Source of the DNA: Clostridia bacterium
Lineage (GTDB): Bacteria > Bacillota > Clostridia > Christensenellales > Aristaeellaceae
Assembly (NCBI GenBank): GCA_017519405.1
Contig: JAFWSH010000018.1
Location: 1-39,414, forward strand
DNA: 39,414 bases
Direction: 5' to 3'
In this document: piece by piece, positions 7,688 through 14,841 of the stretch
How positions within the stretch are numbered: the first letter of the stretch is position 1
Layout of the letters: each line of letters starts with the position of its first letter
The notes under the pieces: generated by a model
What the model saw: only the letters and a program-made list of their open reading frames with translations
Told to the model about the DNA's origin: nothing
Database searches by the model: none
Made by a program: the position numbers and the translations under genes

Positions 7688-8404
7688 ATGCAAAGAGAAG
7701 ACGCAGCCCGGGACAACCAGACCCTGATCCGCTTCTGGGATCAGGCCTTCACCCTGTCCGGGGAGCAGAAGGCGCAGATCCGGGACGGGCAGGAGGACTG
7801 GCGGGGGCTGGCCCCGTCGGAGAAGCTGTGTCAGGCGGCCCAGTCCCTGGGGCAGCGGAGAAAGGTGCTGGACTACGGCTGCGGGACCGGGTGGGCCGCC
7901 GTCATCGCGGCCAAGAGCGGCTGCCCCGATGTGACGGCCGTGGACCTGGCCCCCGCCGCCCTGGAGGCCGCAGCGCTTTACGCCGCCCGCCACAGGGCTG
8001 CCGACCGGATCCGCTTTGCGTGCGTGGACGCAGGCTGGCTGCAGCGGGTCCCCGCCGAAGCCTATGACGGGATCTTCTGCTCCAACGTGCTGGACGTGAT
8101 TCCCCCGGAGACGGCGGAGGGCATCCTCCGGGAGACGGCCCGCATCCTGCAGCCGGACGGGGTTCTGATCGTTGGCCTGAACTACTGCCTGTCCCCGGAG
8201 GCCGCCGCGGCCAAGGGGCTGGCACTGGCCGACGGCAGGCGGCTGTACGTGGAGGGCGTGCTGCGGCTGGTCTCCCGCACGGACGAGGAGTGGGCGGAGG
8301 TCTTCTCGCCCTGGTACACCGTCGAGGGGCTGGAGCACTTCGCCTGGCCGGGGGAGGCCCGGGAGACCCGGCGCCTGTTCCGGCTGCGGAAGCGGGAGGG
8401 CTGA
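7688..8404 (+). CDS. Class I SAM-dependent methyltransferase
   Basis: A 238-residue soluble methyltransferase. Motif I is VLDYGCGTGWAAVIAA (about residues 60-75), the acidic residue binding the SAM ribose is the Asp of TAVDLAPAA, and motif IV-like FCSNVLDVIP follows. The ending FRLRKREG is basic. It resembles small-molecule or ubiquinone-type methyltransferases, but the acceptor is not evident. It lies between the PfkB kinase and a RibD-like reductase with gaps of 7 and 3 bases, so the three form one cistronic group. Confidence 0.87.
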   Translation: MQREDAARDNQTLIRFWDQAFTLSGEQKAQIRDGQEDWRGLAPSEKLCQAAQSLGQRRKVLDYGCGTGWAAVIAAKSGCPDVTAVDLAPAALEAAALYAARHRAADRIRFACVDAGWLQRVPAEAYDGIFCSNVLDVIPPETAEGILRETARILQPDGVLIVGLNYCLSPEAAAAKGLALADGRRLYVEGVLRLVSRTDEEWAEVFSPWYTVEGLEHFAWPGEARETRRLFRLRKREG

Positions 8405-8407
8405 GCC

Positions 8408-9088
8408 ATGGACCGGCCTGTCACCACCCTGTTCATGCTCATGTCCGTGGACGGCAAGATCTCCACCGGCGCCGCGGAGGAGCTGGACGTGGACCGGGAC
8501 TTCCCCCGGATCGCCGGACTGCGGGAGGGCCTGCACCAGTACTATGAGATGGAGCAGGCCACGGACCTGTGGTCCTTCAACACCGGGCGCGTCCAGGCGA
8601 AGATGGGGGTCAACACCGCGGACATGCCCGCAAAGACCCCGGTGTCCTTCGTGCTGCTGGACAACCACCACCTGAACGAGCACGGCGTCCGGTATTTCTG
8701 CGCCAGGTCCAGGCAGTTTGTGCTGATCACGACGAACAAAAGCCATCCGGCCTTCGGCGTCAGCGCGGAGAATCTCCACATCATCCTTCAGGAGACGCTG
8801 TCCCTGGCGGACGCCCTCGCGATCCTGAAAGCCCGGTTCGGCTGCGGGCGGCTGACGGTGCAGTCCGGCGGCACGGTGAATGGGCTGTTCCTGCGGGAAA
8901 AGCTGCTGGACTTCGTGGACATTGTGGTGGCCCCGGTGCTGGTGGGCGGAAAGGACACCCCCACGCTGGTGGACGGGCCGTCCCTGCAATCCCGGGACGA
9001 GCTGGACCGGCTGGGCGTGCTGCAGCTGCTGGAGGCCACCCCATTGCAGCATTCCTGGTTGCGGCTGCGGTATCGGGTGATTGGCTGA
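8408..9088 (+). CDS. RibD C-terminal-domain (DHFR-like) reductase
   Basis: A 226-residue protein of the RibD C-terminal / dihydrofolate-reductase-like fold. It starts with the family SVDGKIS segment (about residues 13-19) and has QSGGTVNGLFL, equivalent to the NADPH-binding GG and the GGxxN of RibD, followed by DIVVAPVLVGG. There is no deaminase domain, so this is the free-standing reductase type, whose substrate is often not riboflavin intermediates. GGAGGG lies 6 bases before the ATG. It belongs to the kinase-methyltransferase-reductase group. Confidence 0.87.
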   Translation: MDRPVTTLFMLMSVDGKISTGAAEELDVDRDFPRIAGLREGLHQYYEMEQATDLWSFNTGRVQAKMGVNTADMPAKTPVSFVLLDNHHLNEHGVRYFCARSRQFVLITTNKSHPAFGVSAENLHIILQETLSLADALAILKARFGCGRLTVQSGGTVNGLFLREKLLDFVDIVVAPVLVGGKDTPTLVDGPSLQSRDELDRLGVLQLLEATPLQHSWLRLRYRVIG

Positions 9089-9127
9089 GCCGGCTGCCGT
9101 CCGGCGGCGGGAAAGGGAGGATGGCGG

Positions 9128-9652
9128 ATGATACTGGAGACACGGAGACTCCTGCTCCGGGAGATGACCCCGGCGGACTTTGACGCCCTGTTCCGCGTGC
9201 TGGGGGACCCGGAAACCATGTGGCACTACCCCTACACCCCCGACGGGGAGCACGTCCGGGCGTGGATCGCACGGAACATGAAGCGCTACCGGGAAAACGG
9301 CTTCGGGCTGTGGGCGGTGTGCCTGAAGGACACCGGGGAGATGATCGGGGACTGCGGGCTGACGCTGCAGCAGATCCACGGGGAGACCCTCCCGGAGATC
9401 GGCTACCACATCCGCCGGGACTGCCAGCGGAGGGGCTACGCCAGGGAGGCCGCCGGGGCTGTCCGGGACTGGGCCTTCCGGAACACGGACTATCCCGCCC
9501 TGTACTCCTACTGCAAATACACCAACGTGGCGTCCTTCCGCACGGCGGAATCCATCGGCATGCGCTTCGCCTTTGAGTACCCGGACGAGGTGAACGGCAT
9601 CACCCATGTGTCGGTGATCTCCCGGGAGGACTGGCTGAGGGGGAACACCTGA
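9128..9652 (+). CDS. GNAT-family acetyltransferase, RimJ/RimL type
   Basis: A 174-residue protein starting with the hallmark LETRRLLLREMTPADFDAL of the Acetyltransf_3 group. The acetyl-CoA loop is QRRGYAREAAGAV (Q100-x2-G103-x-A105), and NVASFRTAESIGM is the family's late NxxS segment. Members acetylate ribosomal-protein N-termini or small molecules, and which one applies here cannot be told. AGGGAGG lies 7 bases before the ATG. It is 39 bases after the reductase gene. Confidence 0.9.
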   Translation: MILETRRLLLREMTPADFDALFRVLGDPETMWHYPYTPDGEHVRAWIARNMKRYRENGFGLWAVCLKDTGEMIGDCGLTLQQIHGETLPEIGYHIRRDCQRRGYAREAAGAVRDWAFRNTDYPALYSYCKYTNVASFRTAESIGMRFAFEYPDEVNGITHVSVISREDWLRGNT

Positions 9653-9672
9653 CCGGCGGCGCGCCCGGCCCT

Positions 9673-9715
9673 CTACGCACCGTAGGTTGGCATCGCTGCG
9701 CGCCCGTGGTAGACT
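9673..9715 (+). promoter_or_regulatory. Probable promoter and palindrome before the XRE-desulfoferrodoxin gene
   Basis: TTGGCA (9687-9692), a 17-base spacer and TAGACT (9710-9715) make a moderate promoter. A short palindrome, CTACG-CAC-CGTAG (9673-9685), lies directly upstream of the -35 box and could be a regulator site or the stem of a weak terminator for the preceding gene. Confidence 0.5.
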
Positions 9716-9738
9716 GGCCCCGTAAGGAGGCGAAAGCG

Positions 9739-10350
9739 ATGGACAACTATGTGACCGGCGCTGCCATCAAAGGCTTGCGGGAAGCCAAATGCCTGACCCA
9801 GGAGGAGCTGGCGGCGCGCATCCATGTGAGCGCCAAGGCGGTGAGCAAGTGGGAGACGGGCCGGGGTTTCCCGGACATCAGCCTGCTGGAGCCGCTGGCG
9901 GAAGCCCTGGACATCTCGGTGATCGAGCTGCTGTCGGGCTGCACCATCCGCAACCGGAACAAGGCGGCCAACATGCTCCGGAGCCGTCTGTACGTCTGCC
10001 CGGCCTGCGGCAATGTGATCCAGGCCACCGGCGAGGCGGTGGTCAGCTGCTGCGGGATCACGCTGCCGCCGCAGGAAGCGGAGGAAGCGGAGGAGGAGCA
10101 TCCCATACGGGTTGAGGTGGTGGAGGACGAGTACCATGTGTCCGTGGATCACCCCATGACGAAGGCGCACTATCTCTCCTTCCTGATGGCGGTATCCGAC
10201 CAGGGCACCCAGTTCGTCAGGCTGTACCCCGAGGGGAACGCCGAGGCCAGGTTCAAGATCAGCGGCGTGAGGATCCTGTACGCCTTCTGCAACCGCCACG
10301 GCCTGTTTCAGCACAGGATCGGGCGGGAGAAAAAGGAGGTGCTGTCATGA
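9739..10350 (+). CDS. XRE-family regulator fused to a desulfoferrodoxin-like two-iron region
   Basis: A 203-residue protein. Residues 6-62 are an XRE/Cro helix-turn-helix (LTQEELAARIHVSAKAVSKWETGRG). Residues 85-105 have the desulforedoxin centre I pattern: YVCPACG (C87, C90) and SCCG (C104, C105). Residues 121-188 match superoxide reductase centre II: H121, H138 in HPMT, H144 in AHY, and CNRHG (C184, H187), so all five expected ligands are kept. The fusion suggests a DNA-binding sensor of superoxide, peroxide, oxygen or iron rather than only an enzyme; this is inference. TAAGGAGG lies 8 bases before the ATG. The end overlaps the next small gene as ATGA. Confidence 0.88.
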   Translation: MDNYVTGAAIKGLREAKCLTQEELAARIHVSAKAVSKWETGRGFPDISLLEPLAEALDISVIELLSGCTIRNRNKAANMLRSRLYVCPACGNVIQATGEAVVSCCGITLPPQEAEEAEEEHPIRVEVVEDEYHVSVDHPMTKAHYLSFLMAVSDQGTQFVRLYPEGNAEARFKISGVRILYAFCNRHGLFQHRIGREKKEVLS

Positions 10351-10532
10351 AGCAGGAGCTGATGGCGGGGATTGCGATCGGCCTGATCGGACTGTGCCTG
10401 CTGCTCATCCCCATCGGGAGGTTGTGAGCGATCACGGAGCAATGGAAATCAAAGGGAAACAGCCAGCCTTCCAGGAACTATACGATGCTGATGCGCGTAT
10501 TGGGCGCAGCGCTGATCGTATACGGTCTGTGA
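10347..10532 (+). pseudogene. DUF6199-like small membrane protein gene interrupted by in-frame TGA
   Basis: From ATG 10347, after a strong AAGGAGGT (10333-10340), the frame encodes a 26-residue hydrophobic peptide (MKQELMAGIAIGLIGLCLLL...) ending at TGA 10425-10427. The same frame continues for 34 codons to TGA 10530-10532: AITEQWKSKGNSQPSR, then a second hydrophobic segment (VLGAALIVYGL). From memory, DUF6199-type proteins of about 60 residues have helix, W-x-x-TExWKSK, PS..Y, R, helix, with Trp where the TGA stands. A TGG-to-TGA change is the simplest reading. The product may be a 26-residue single-span peptide, or full length if TGA is read through. It is coupled to the regulator gene by ATGA overlap. 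Confidence 0.7.
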
Positions 10533-10549
10533 GGAGAAAGGAAACGGGT

Positions 10550-11233
10550 ATGAAAATCCTTGTGCTGAGCGGCAGCCCCAAAGTGGAAAGCGACACCTTC
10601 CGCATGACGGAGGCCTTCCTGAGGGGCCTGAACCCCTGCGGAACGCACGACGTCCACGTCATCCACGTGCGGGAAAAGCACATCGCCCCCTGCCGGGGCT
10701 GCTTCGGCTGCTGGCAGCGGGGGGACGGGCACTGCGTGATCGGGGACGACCAGAACGGCATTCTGGACCTGTACCGCAGCGCGGACGTGATCCTCTGGAG
10801 CTTCCCCCTGTACTGCTACGGCATGCCGGCGCCCCTGAAGGCCGTGCTGGACCGGACCATCCCCCTGGTGAGGATGCGCATGGTACAGCAGCCCGACGGC
10901 ACGGTGCGCCACGAGCCCCTGGTGGATTTCTCCCGGATCCATACCCTGGTGATCTGCGGCTGCGGCTTTCCCCACTGGGAGGGGAATTTCGACAGCCTGA
11001 GGCAGATGTGCAGCGCCTGCTTCGGCCATCCGGATATGGTCTGCGTGCCGGAGACGCCGCTGATGCACGTGCCCGAGGCCGCCGTGGTGGCGGAGCCCCT
11101 GCTGCGGCGCTTTGAGGAGGCCGGGGCGGAGTACGCGCAGCGGCTCACCCTCTCCCCGGAGACCGTCGCTGCCCTGGAGCGGCCCATGATTCCCGGGGAA
11201 ATGTACATCCGGCATGTGAACGGAGACGCGTAG
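10550..11233 (+). CDS. Iron-sulfur flavoprotein / NAD(P)H-dependent FMN oxidoreductase
   Basis: A 227-residue flavodoxin-fold protein. The start MKILVLSGSPKVESDTFRM holds the FMN phosphate-binding SGSP loop. The motif C48-x2-C51-x2-C54-x7-C62 matches the compact cysteine motif of Isf-type iron-sulfur flavoproteins, which bind an Fe-S cluster next to FMN. WSFPLYCYGMPAPLKAVLDR is the flavin-side loop of the family. ATG 10550 is chosen with AAAGGAAA just upstream and because the FMN loop begins at once; an upstream in-frame start at 10394 would overlap the small membrane gene. Known relatives reduce oxygen, peroxide or quinones. Next to a desulfoferrodoxin-type regulator this fits oxidative-stress defence. 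Confidence 0.88.
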   Translation: MKILVLSGSPKVESDTFRMTEAFLRGLNPCGTHDVHVIHVREKHIAPCRGCFGCWQRGDGHCVIGDDQNGILDLYRSADVILWSFPLYCYGMPAPLKAVLDRTIPLVRMRMVQQPDGTVRHEPLVDFSRIHTLVICGCGFPHWEGNFDSLRQMCSACFGHPDMVCVPETPLMHVPEAAVVAEPLLRRFEEAGAEYAQRLTLSPETVAALERPMIPGEMYIRHVNGDA

Positions 11234-11234
11234 C

Positions 11235-11690
11235 ATGAACCTGCATTGTACGTATCTGTCCCTTCGGGAGCGCCCGGAGCTTCTGGAAACCGCTGCCATG
11301 TGGTTTCATGAGAAATGGGGCGTGCCGAAGGAAGCCTACCGGGCCTGCATGGCGGCCTATCTGAACCGGGAGACGGAATACGGCTGGTACCTTTGTCTGG
11401 CCGGAGACCGCATCCTGGGCGGGCTGGGGGTCATAGCCAACGATTTTCACGACCGGAAGGACCTGGCCCCGAACGTCTGTGCCGTCTGTACGGAGGAGGA
11501 CTTCCGGGGGCATGGCATCGCCGGGAGGCTGCTGGATCTCGTTGTGGCGGATCTGCGGGCCAAAGGAATCACACCCCTGTACCTGGTCACGGATCACACC
11601 GGCTTTTACGAGCGGTATGGCTGGGAATTCCTGTGCATGGCCCATGACGAGGACGGCGGGAATGAGACACGGGTCTATATTCATCGATGA
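11235..11690 (+). CDS. GNAT-family N-acetyltransferase
   Basis: A 151-residue GNAT protein. The CoA-binding segment is VCTEEDFRGHGIAGRLLDLVV (R91-x2-G94-x-A96), preceded by the LGGLGVIANDFHDRKDLAPNV strands and followed by YLVTDHTGFYERYGWEF. It resembles the broad GNAT class acting on small amines. It starts one base after the Isf stop, with no spacer and only weak ribosome-site signal, so coupled translation is likely. The substrate is unknown. Confidence 0.87.
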   Translation: MNLHCTYLSLRERPELLETAAMWFHEKWGVPKEAYRACMAAYLNRETEYGWYLCLAGDRILGGLGVIANDFHDRKDLAPNVCAVCTEEDFRGHGIAGRLLDLVVADLRAKGITPLYLVTDHTGFYERYGWEFLCMAHDEDGGNETRVYIHR

Positions 11691-11703
11691 GGTGCAGAAA
11701 TTT

Positions 11704-12567
11704 ATGAAGAGAATCGCTTTGTTTTTCCTGATGGTCATCCTGCTGCCCGTCCCGGTGTCCTTCGCCGAGACGCAGCCTGCGGGCGATTTGTCGGAGGGCT
11801 CCCGGCTGGTCGGCCTGCTGATCACCCGGGAGGACCTTTCCACCCACACAGATGCGTCGGGCCTTCTGCCGGCGGCCTGTGCGTGGGAGGATCCGGAGGG
11901 CGACCCCGAATACAGCTTCAGGGATGTGGACGGGCTCCGGCTCATCTGCTTCATGATGCCGGAGGGAACCGGCGGGGAAAGCCGCATGGTATCCAATGTG
12001 GACGACGTTTTTGCGGCCATCCACTTTGATGTGGACGAGGACCGGGGCACGGTCAGCATGGATGCGGAGCTCCGCTTTGCGCCCGGGCAGGAGGAGACGC
12101 TCTTCTTCTACAATCCTGTGCTGCTGTCCGCCTCGGGGCAGGTGTATGCCGTGCCGGGGGACTTCATGGCCGTCAGCGCGGGGATGAATCCGCCCGGTTC
12201 CTCCGTGGGCCAGACCATCCGGGATGAGCGGACCCACCGGGAGGACGGCAGGGAAACCACGGACACCACCACCATCACCGTCCAGATCAGCGCTGCCGGT
12301 GCGCCGGTGGAGATCCGCCTCGTGCAGTTCAGCGCGGCCCACCGGCTCCTGAAGCTGGAGGCCTTCGCCCCCGATGCCGTGCCGGAGCAGATTGAGCCGC
12401 TGGCGGAGGCGGATTACCTCCTGCTGGAGACCGTGGAGCAGCGCCCGGACGGAACCGTCTTCACCCGGCGCGAGGTCATCGGCCGGGATACGGACTGGCT
12501 GAACACAGCCTCCTGCCGGGACGACGGCATCTGCCTGAGTCATTATCACGACGTGCTCTGGCCATAA
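11704..12567 (+). CDS. Secreted protein of unknown function
   Basis: A 287-residue protein with a clear signal peptide: MKRIALFFLMVILLPVPVSFA followed by ETQPAG, with an AxA-like cleavage site at about residue 21 and no lipobox. The mature part is acidic, with beta-strand-like patches and no motif I recognise. It has a single Cys pair region (C-R-D-D-G-I-C) near the C-terminus. ATG 11704 is chosen because GAGGTG (11689-11694) lies 9 bases upstream and a signal peptide begins there; an upstream extension would overlap the GNAT gene. It begins 13 bases after that gene. Confidence 0.8.
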   Translation: MKRIALFFLMVILLPVPVSFAETQPAGDLSEGSRLVGLLITREDLSTHTDASGLLPAACAWEDPEGDPEYSFRDVDGLRLICFMMPEGTGGESRMVSNVDDVFAAIHFDVDEDRGTVSMDAELRFAPGQEETLFFYNPVLLSASGQVYAVPGDFMAVSAGMNPPGSSVGQTIRDERTHREDGRETTDTTTITVQISAAGAPVEIRLVQFSAAHRLLKLEAFAPDAVPEQIEPLAEADYLLLETVEQRPDGTVFTRREVIGRDTDWLNTASCRDDGICLSHYHDVLWP

Positions 12568-12607
12568 GCGGAGCACATTCACCACAAAAAGAAAGGGAAT
12601 GAATCAT

Positions 12608-13231
12608 ATGGAGAAAACCATCATCCGACTGGAGACCAGGGAAGACCACCGGGAAACCGAAGCCCTGATCCGGGAGTCCTTCTGGAACGTGTACCGCCCG
12701 GGCTGCAGCGAACACTACGTGATGCACGTGCTGCGGGACGACCCGGCCTTCATCCCGGAGCTGGACTTCGTAATGGAGCAGGACGGAAAGCTCATCGGGC
12801 AGAACATGTTCATGCGGACCGTCATCATCGCCGACGACGGCCGGGAGGTCCCCGTGCTCACCATGGGCCCCATCGGCATCGCGCCGGAGAAGAAGCGGCA
12901 GGGCTATGGCAGGCGGCTGCTGGACTTCTGCCTGGAGAAGGCGGCGGCCATGGGCTTCGGCGCGGTGCTGTTTGAGGGCAATATCCGGTTTTACAGCCAC
13001 TGCGGCTTTGACTACGCCCGGAAGTTCGGCATCCGCTATCACGACCTGCCGGAGGGGGCGGACGATTCCTTCTTCCTGTGCCGGGAGCTGATCCCCGGAT
13101 ATCTGAGCGGGATCACCGGCGTGTATCAGACGCCCGCGGGCTACTATGTGGATGACGCGGACGTGGAGGCCTTCGACCGGCAGTTCCCGCCCAAGGAAAA
13201 GCTGAAGCTGCCGGGGCAGCTGTTCGACTGA
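12608..13231 (+). CDS. GNAT-family N-acetyltransferase
   Basis: A 207-residue member of the YhbS-like GNAT group. The acetyl-CoA loop is KKRQGYGRRLLDFCL (K96-x2-G99-x-G101), preceded by VLTMGPIGIAPE and followed by FEGNIRFYSHCGFDYA. The C-terminal 50 residues form an extension typical of this group. AAAGGG (12592-12597) is 10 bases before ATG 12608, while the in-frame ATG at 12599 is too close to it, so I prefer 12608. The substrate is unknown. Confidence 0.87.
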   Translation: MEKTIIRLETREDHRETEALIRESFWNVYRPGCSEHYVMHVLRDDPAFIPELDFVMEQDGKLIGQNMFMRTVIIADDGREVPVLTMGPIGIAPEKKRQGYGRRLLDFCLEKAAAMGFGAVLFEGNIRFYSHCGFDYARKFGIRYHDLPEGADDSFFLCRELIPGYLSGITGVYQTPAGYYVDDADVEAFDRQFPPKEKLKLPGQLFD

Positions 13232-13293
13232 AGGGAAGGCAAAACGCCGGAGATGCGGCCCCGCGGCAGCCGCAGCGTAACCGGGAGAGATAA

Positions 13294-13806
13294 ATGGACG
13301 TAAGCTGTATTCGCCGGAAAGGTGTTGCACGGGAGTGTGGAGAAATGGTTGAACGCATTGAGAGCCCGGAGCTGAAGCGGGCCATCGCCCGAAAGGTCCT
13401 GGAGGCCCTGCGGGACTGGTTCGGCATCGATGAGAGCCGGGAGAAGTACATCGCCGAGAGCGCCGGTCAGATCTTTGTCGCCGCAAAAGAGGGCGGGGAG
13501 TACGTGGGCTTCCTCTGCCTGAAGGAGACGGGCCGGGAGACGGTGGAGCTGGCGGTGATGGGCGTGCTCCGGGAATACCACCGCAGCGGCATCGGCAGGC
13601 AGCTGTTCCAGGCAGCCAAAGCCATCGCCCGGGAGGCGGGCTACCTGTTCATGCAGGTGAAGACCGTGAAAATGGGCGTCTACGAGGACTACGACATCAC
13701 CAACCGGTTTTATCTGGCCTGCGGCTTCAGGGAGTTTGAGGTGATCCCCGAGCTGTGGGGCGAGGAAAACCCCTGCCAGATCTATGTGATGTATCTGCCG
13801 TCATGA
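13294..13806 (+). CDS. GNAT-family N-acetyltransferase
   Basis: A GNAT protein of up to 170 residues. The acetyl-CoA motif is REYHRSGIGRQLFQAAKAIA, and FYLACGFREFEV is the usual late segment. GGGAG (13283-13287) sits 6 bases before ATG 13294. However, family resemblance begins at MVERIESPELK, which corresponds to ATG 13345 with GGGAG (13331-13335) 9 bases before it, so the true product may be 153 residues. It is the fifth GNAT gene in 8 kb. The gene ends 14 bases before the next start. Confidence 0.85.
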   Translation: MDVSCIRRKGVARECGEMVERIESPELKRAIARKVLEALRDWFGIDESREKYIAESAGQIFVAAKEGGEYVGFLCLKETGRETVELAVMGVLREYHRSGIGRQLFQAAKAIAREAGYLFMQVKTVKMGVYEDYDITNRFYLACGFREFEVIPELWGEENPCQIYVMYLPS

Positions 13807-13819
13807 GGAGGTGCGCAGC

Positions 13820-14182
13820 ATGAAAAAATGGTACGATGAGGAATACGAGTTCACGGTGGAGGTCACCGGCTTCCTGCACGGGGATCACACGGAGCGCTAC
13901 TGCCGCAACGGCGAGGAGATCGGCGACCGCTACACCTGTACCTACGGCTGCCCGGTGAATCAGCAGGGCTGCGGTATCTGCTCCAAGACCATGCTGATGC
14001 TCTTCCCCCTGATGGAGGCGGTCCGCAGCGGCGGTGACCTGGAGAACGTGGGCGGCGACGGGAAATACTCCAAGACCATCGTGTGCCCGGACGGCTGCGT
14101 GATCTTCCGCCTGACGGCCCGGCCCCTGGGCAATGTCAACTTCCACAAGGGACATTTCTGGGACTATCCCGATCAGACCTGA
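13820..14182 (+). CDS. Small cysteine-rich protein, TIGR04076-like
   Basis: A 120-residue cytoplasmic protein with seven cysteines: C28, C40, C44, C51, C54, C89 and C93. The late IVCPDGCVIFRLT resembles the conserved CPDG-x-VxFRL ending of TIGR04076-type proteins, whose function is unknown. Cysteine spacing (C-x3-C, C-x2-C, C-x3-C) is compatible with a metal or Fe-S site, but this is inference. GAGGAGG lies 8 bases before ATG 13820, and an in-frame GTG at 13811 lies inside it. It closes the accessory plus-strand block and is followed by a terminator. Confidence 0.75.
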   Translation: MKKWYDEEYEFTVEVTGFLHGDHTERYCRNGEEIGDRYTCTYGCPVNQQGCGICSKTMLMLFPLMEAVRSGGDLENVGGDGKYSKTIVCPDGCVIFRLTARPLGNVNFHKGHFWDYPDQT

Positions 14183-14195
14183 CCGGCCGGGCCGG

Positions 14196-14238
14196 AAAGC
14201 CCGGATGCCCATGGGGCCATGCGCCCTGTGGGCTTTTT
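14196..14238 (+). terminator. Rho-independent terminator after the accessory block
   Basis: AAAGCCC (14196-14202) pairs with GGGCTTT (14230-14236); the loop can fold further through GCCC-ATGG-GGC. A run of five T ends the stem. It separates the accessory block from the feo promoter about 45 bases downstream. Confidence 0.6.
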
Positions 14239-14283
14239 GGCTGCCGGAGCAGCGGCACCCGTCGAAAAAACCGCAAAGAGCCC

Positions 14284-14338
14284 TTGACAAGTTAGTGTTG
14301 GGTAACTATAATGGCCTCGTTAGTCAGTATTAACTAAC
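14284..14338 (+). promoter_or_regulatory. feo operon promoter with two DtxR/IdeR-like palindromes
   Basis: TTGACA (14284-14289), a 17-base spacer and TATAAT (14307-14312) form a consensus promoter with a start near 14319. Box 1, AGTTA-N8-TAACT (14290-14307), fills the spacer. Box 2, GTTAGT-N8-ACTAAC (14319-14338), begins at the start site. These are not Fur-like (no GATAATGAT pattern); the TTAG/CTAA arms resemble DtxR-family iron or manganese boxes. Repression under iron sufficiency is inferred. Confidence 0.75.
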
Positions 14339-14376
14339 AGCCTGTGGACAGAATTCGAGTCGTCGGGAGGAATAGG

Positions 14377-14589
14377 ATGATGCCATTGAGTTACGCAAAC
14401 CCGGGGGAGGAATCCGTGATCCGCAAGATCGGCGGGAGTCCGGAGGTCAAGAAGCACCTGGAGAACCTGGGTTTCGTGGTGGGCGGCACAGCCACCGTCA
14501 TCACTTCCCTGAACGGGAATGTGATCGTGAAGGTGAAGGAATCCCGCGTGGCCATCGACGACGAGATGGCCCGCAAGATCATGATATAA
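14377..14589 (+). CDS. feoA: FeoA-family ferrous iron transport protein (first copy)
   Basis: A 70-residue SH3-like protein that works with FeoB at the cytoplasmic face of the membrane. The sequence has the FeoA pattern IRKIGGSPEVKKHLENLGFVVGG, then TVITSLNGNVIVKVKESRVAIDDEMARKIMI. ATG 14377 is chosen because GGGAGG (14365-14370) lies 6 bases upstream; an upstream in-frame GTG has no support. It is the first gene of feoA-feoA-feoB and is followed 14 bases later by the second feoA. Confidence 0.92.
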   Translation: MMPLSYANPGEESVIRKIGGSPEVKKHLENLGFVVGGTATVITSLNGNVIVKVKESRVAIDDEMARKIMI

Positions 14590-14603
14590 CAGGAGGTACG
14601 GAC

Positions 14604-14825
14604 ATGAACAATCTGCGGGAAGTGCCGGTGGGCGGCAAGGCAAAGGTGGTCAAAATCCACGGCGAGGGCGCCGTCAAACGCAGGATCATGGACATGGGCA
14701 TCACCAAGGGCGTGGAGATCTTCGTGCGGAAGGTGGCGCCCCTGGGGGACCCCATCGAGATCACCGTCCGGGGTTATGAGCTCTCCCTGCGCAAGGCGGA
14801 TGCCGAGAGCATTGAGGTGGAGTGA
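14604..14825 (+). CDS. feoA: FeoA-family ferrous iron transport protein (second copy)
   Basis: A 73-residue FeoA protein: LREVPVGGKAKVVKIHGEGAVKRRIMDMGITKGVEIFVRKVAPLGDPIEITVRGYELSLRKADAESIEVE follows the family closely, with the RRIMDMGITKG helix and the GDPIEI strand. It differs considerably from the first copy, so the two may have separate partners or roles. An AGGAGG site precedes the ATG. Tandem divergent FeoA copies before feoB are common in Clostridia. Confidence 0.94.
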   Translation: MNNLREVPVGGKAKVVKIHGEGAVKRRIMDMGITKGVEIFVRKVAPLGDPIEITVRGYELSLRKADAESIEVE

Positions 14826-14841
14826 TTTTTTCTGCCCACGG

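Noticed and set aside
7661-9607. A 648-codon minus-strand open frame
   Set aside because: It lies opposite three plus-strand genes with clear motifs and ribosome sites, and has no domain of its own.
10425-10427. TGA as selenocysteine or a general Trp codon
   Set aside because: TGA ends many genes here (for example alr and the regulator gene), so it is not a general Trp codon, and no selenocysteine-type redox motif surrounds it. Local readthrough stays possible.
10394-10549. Longer N-terminus for the iron-sulfur flavoprotein
   Set aside because: The FMN loop begins at the ATG at 10550 with its own ribosome site; the extension runs over the small membrane gene in another frame.
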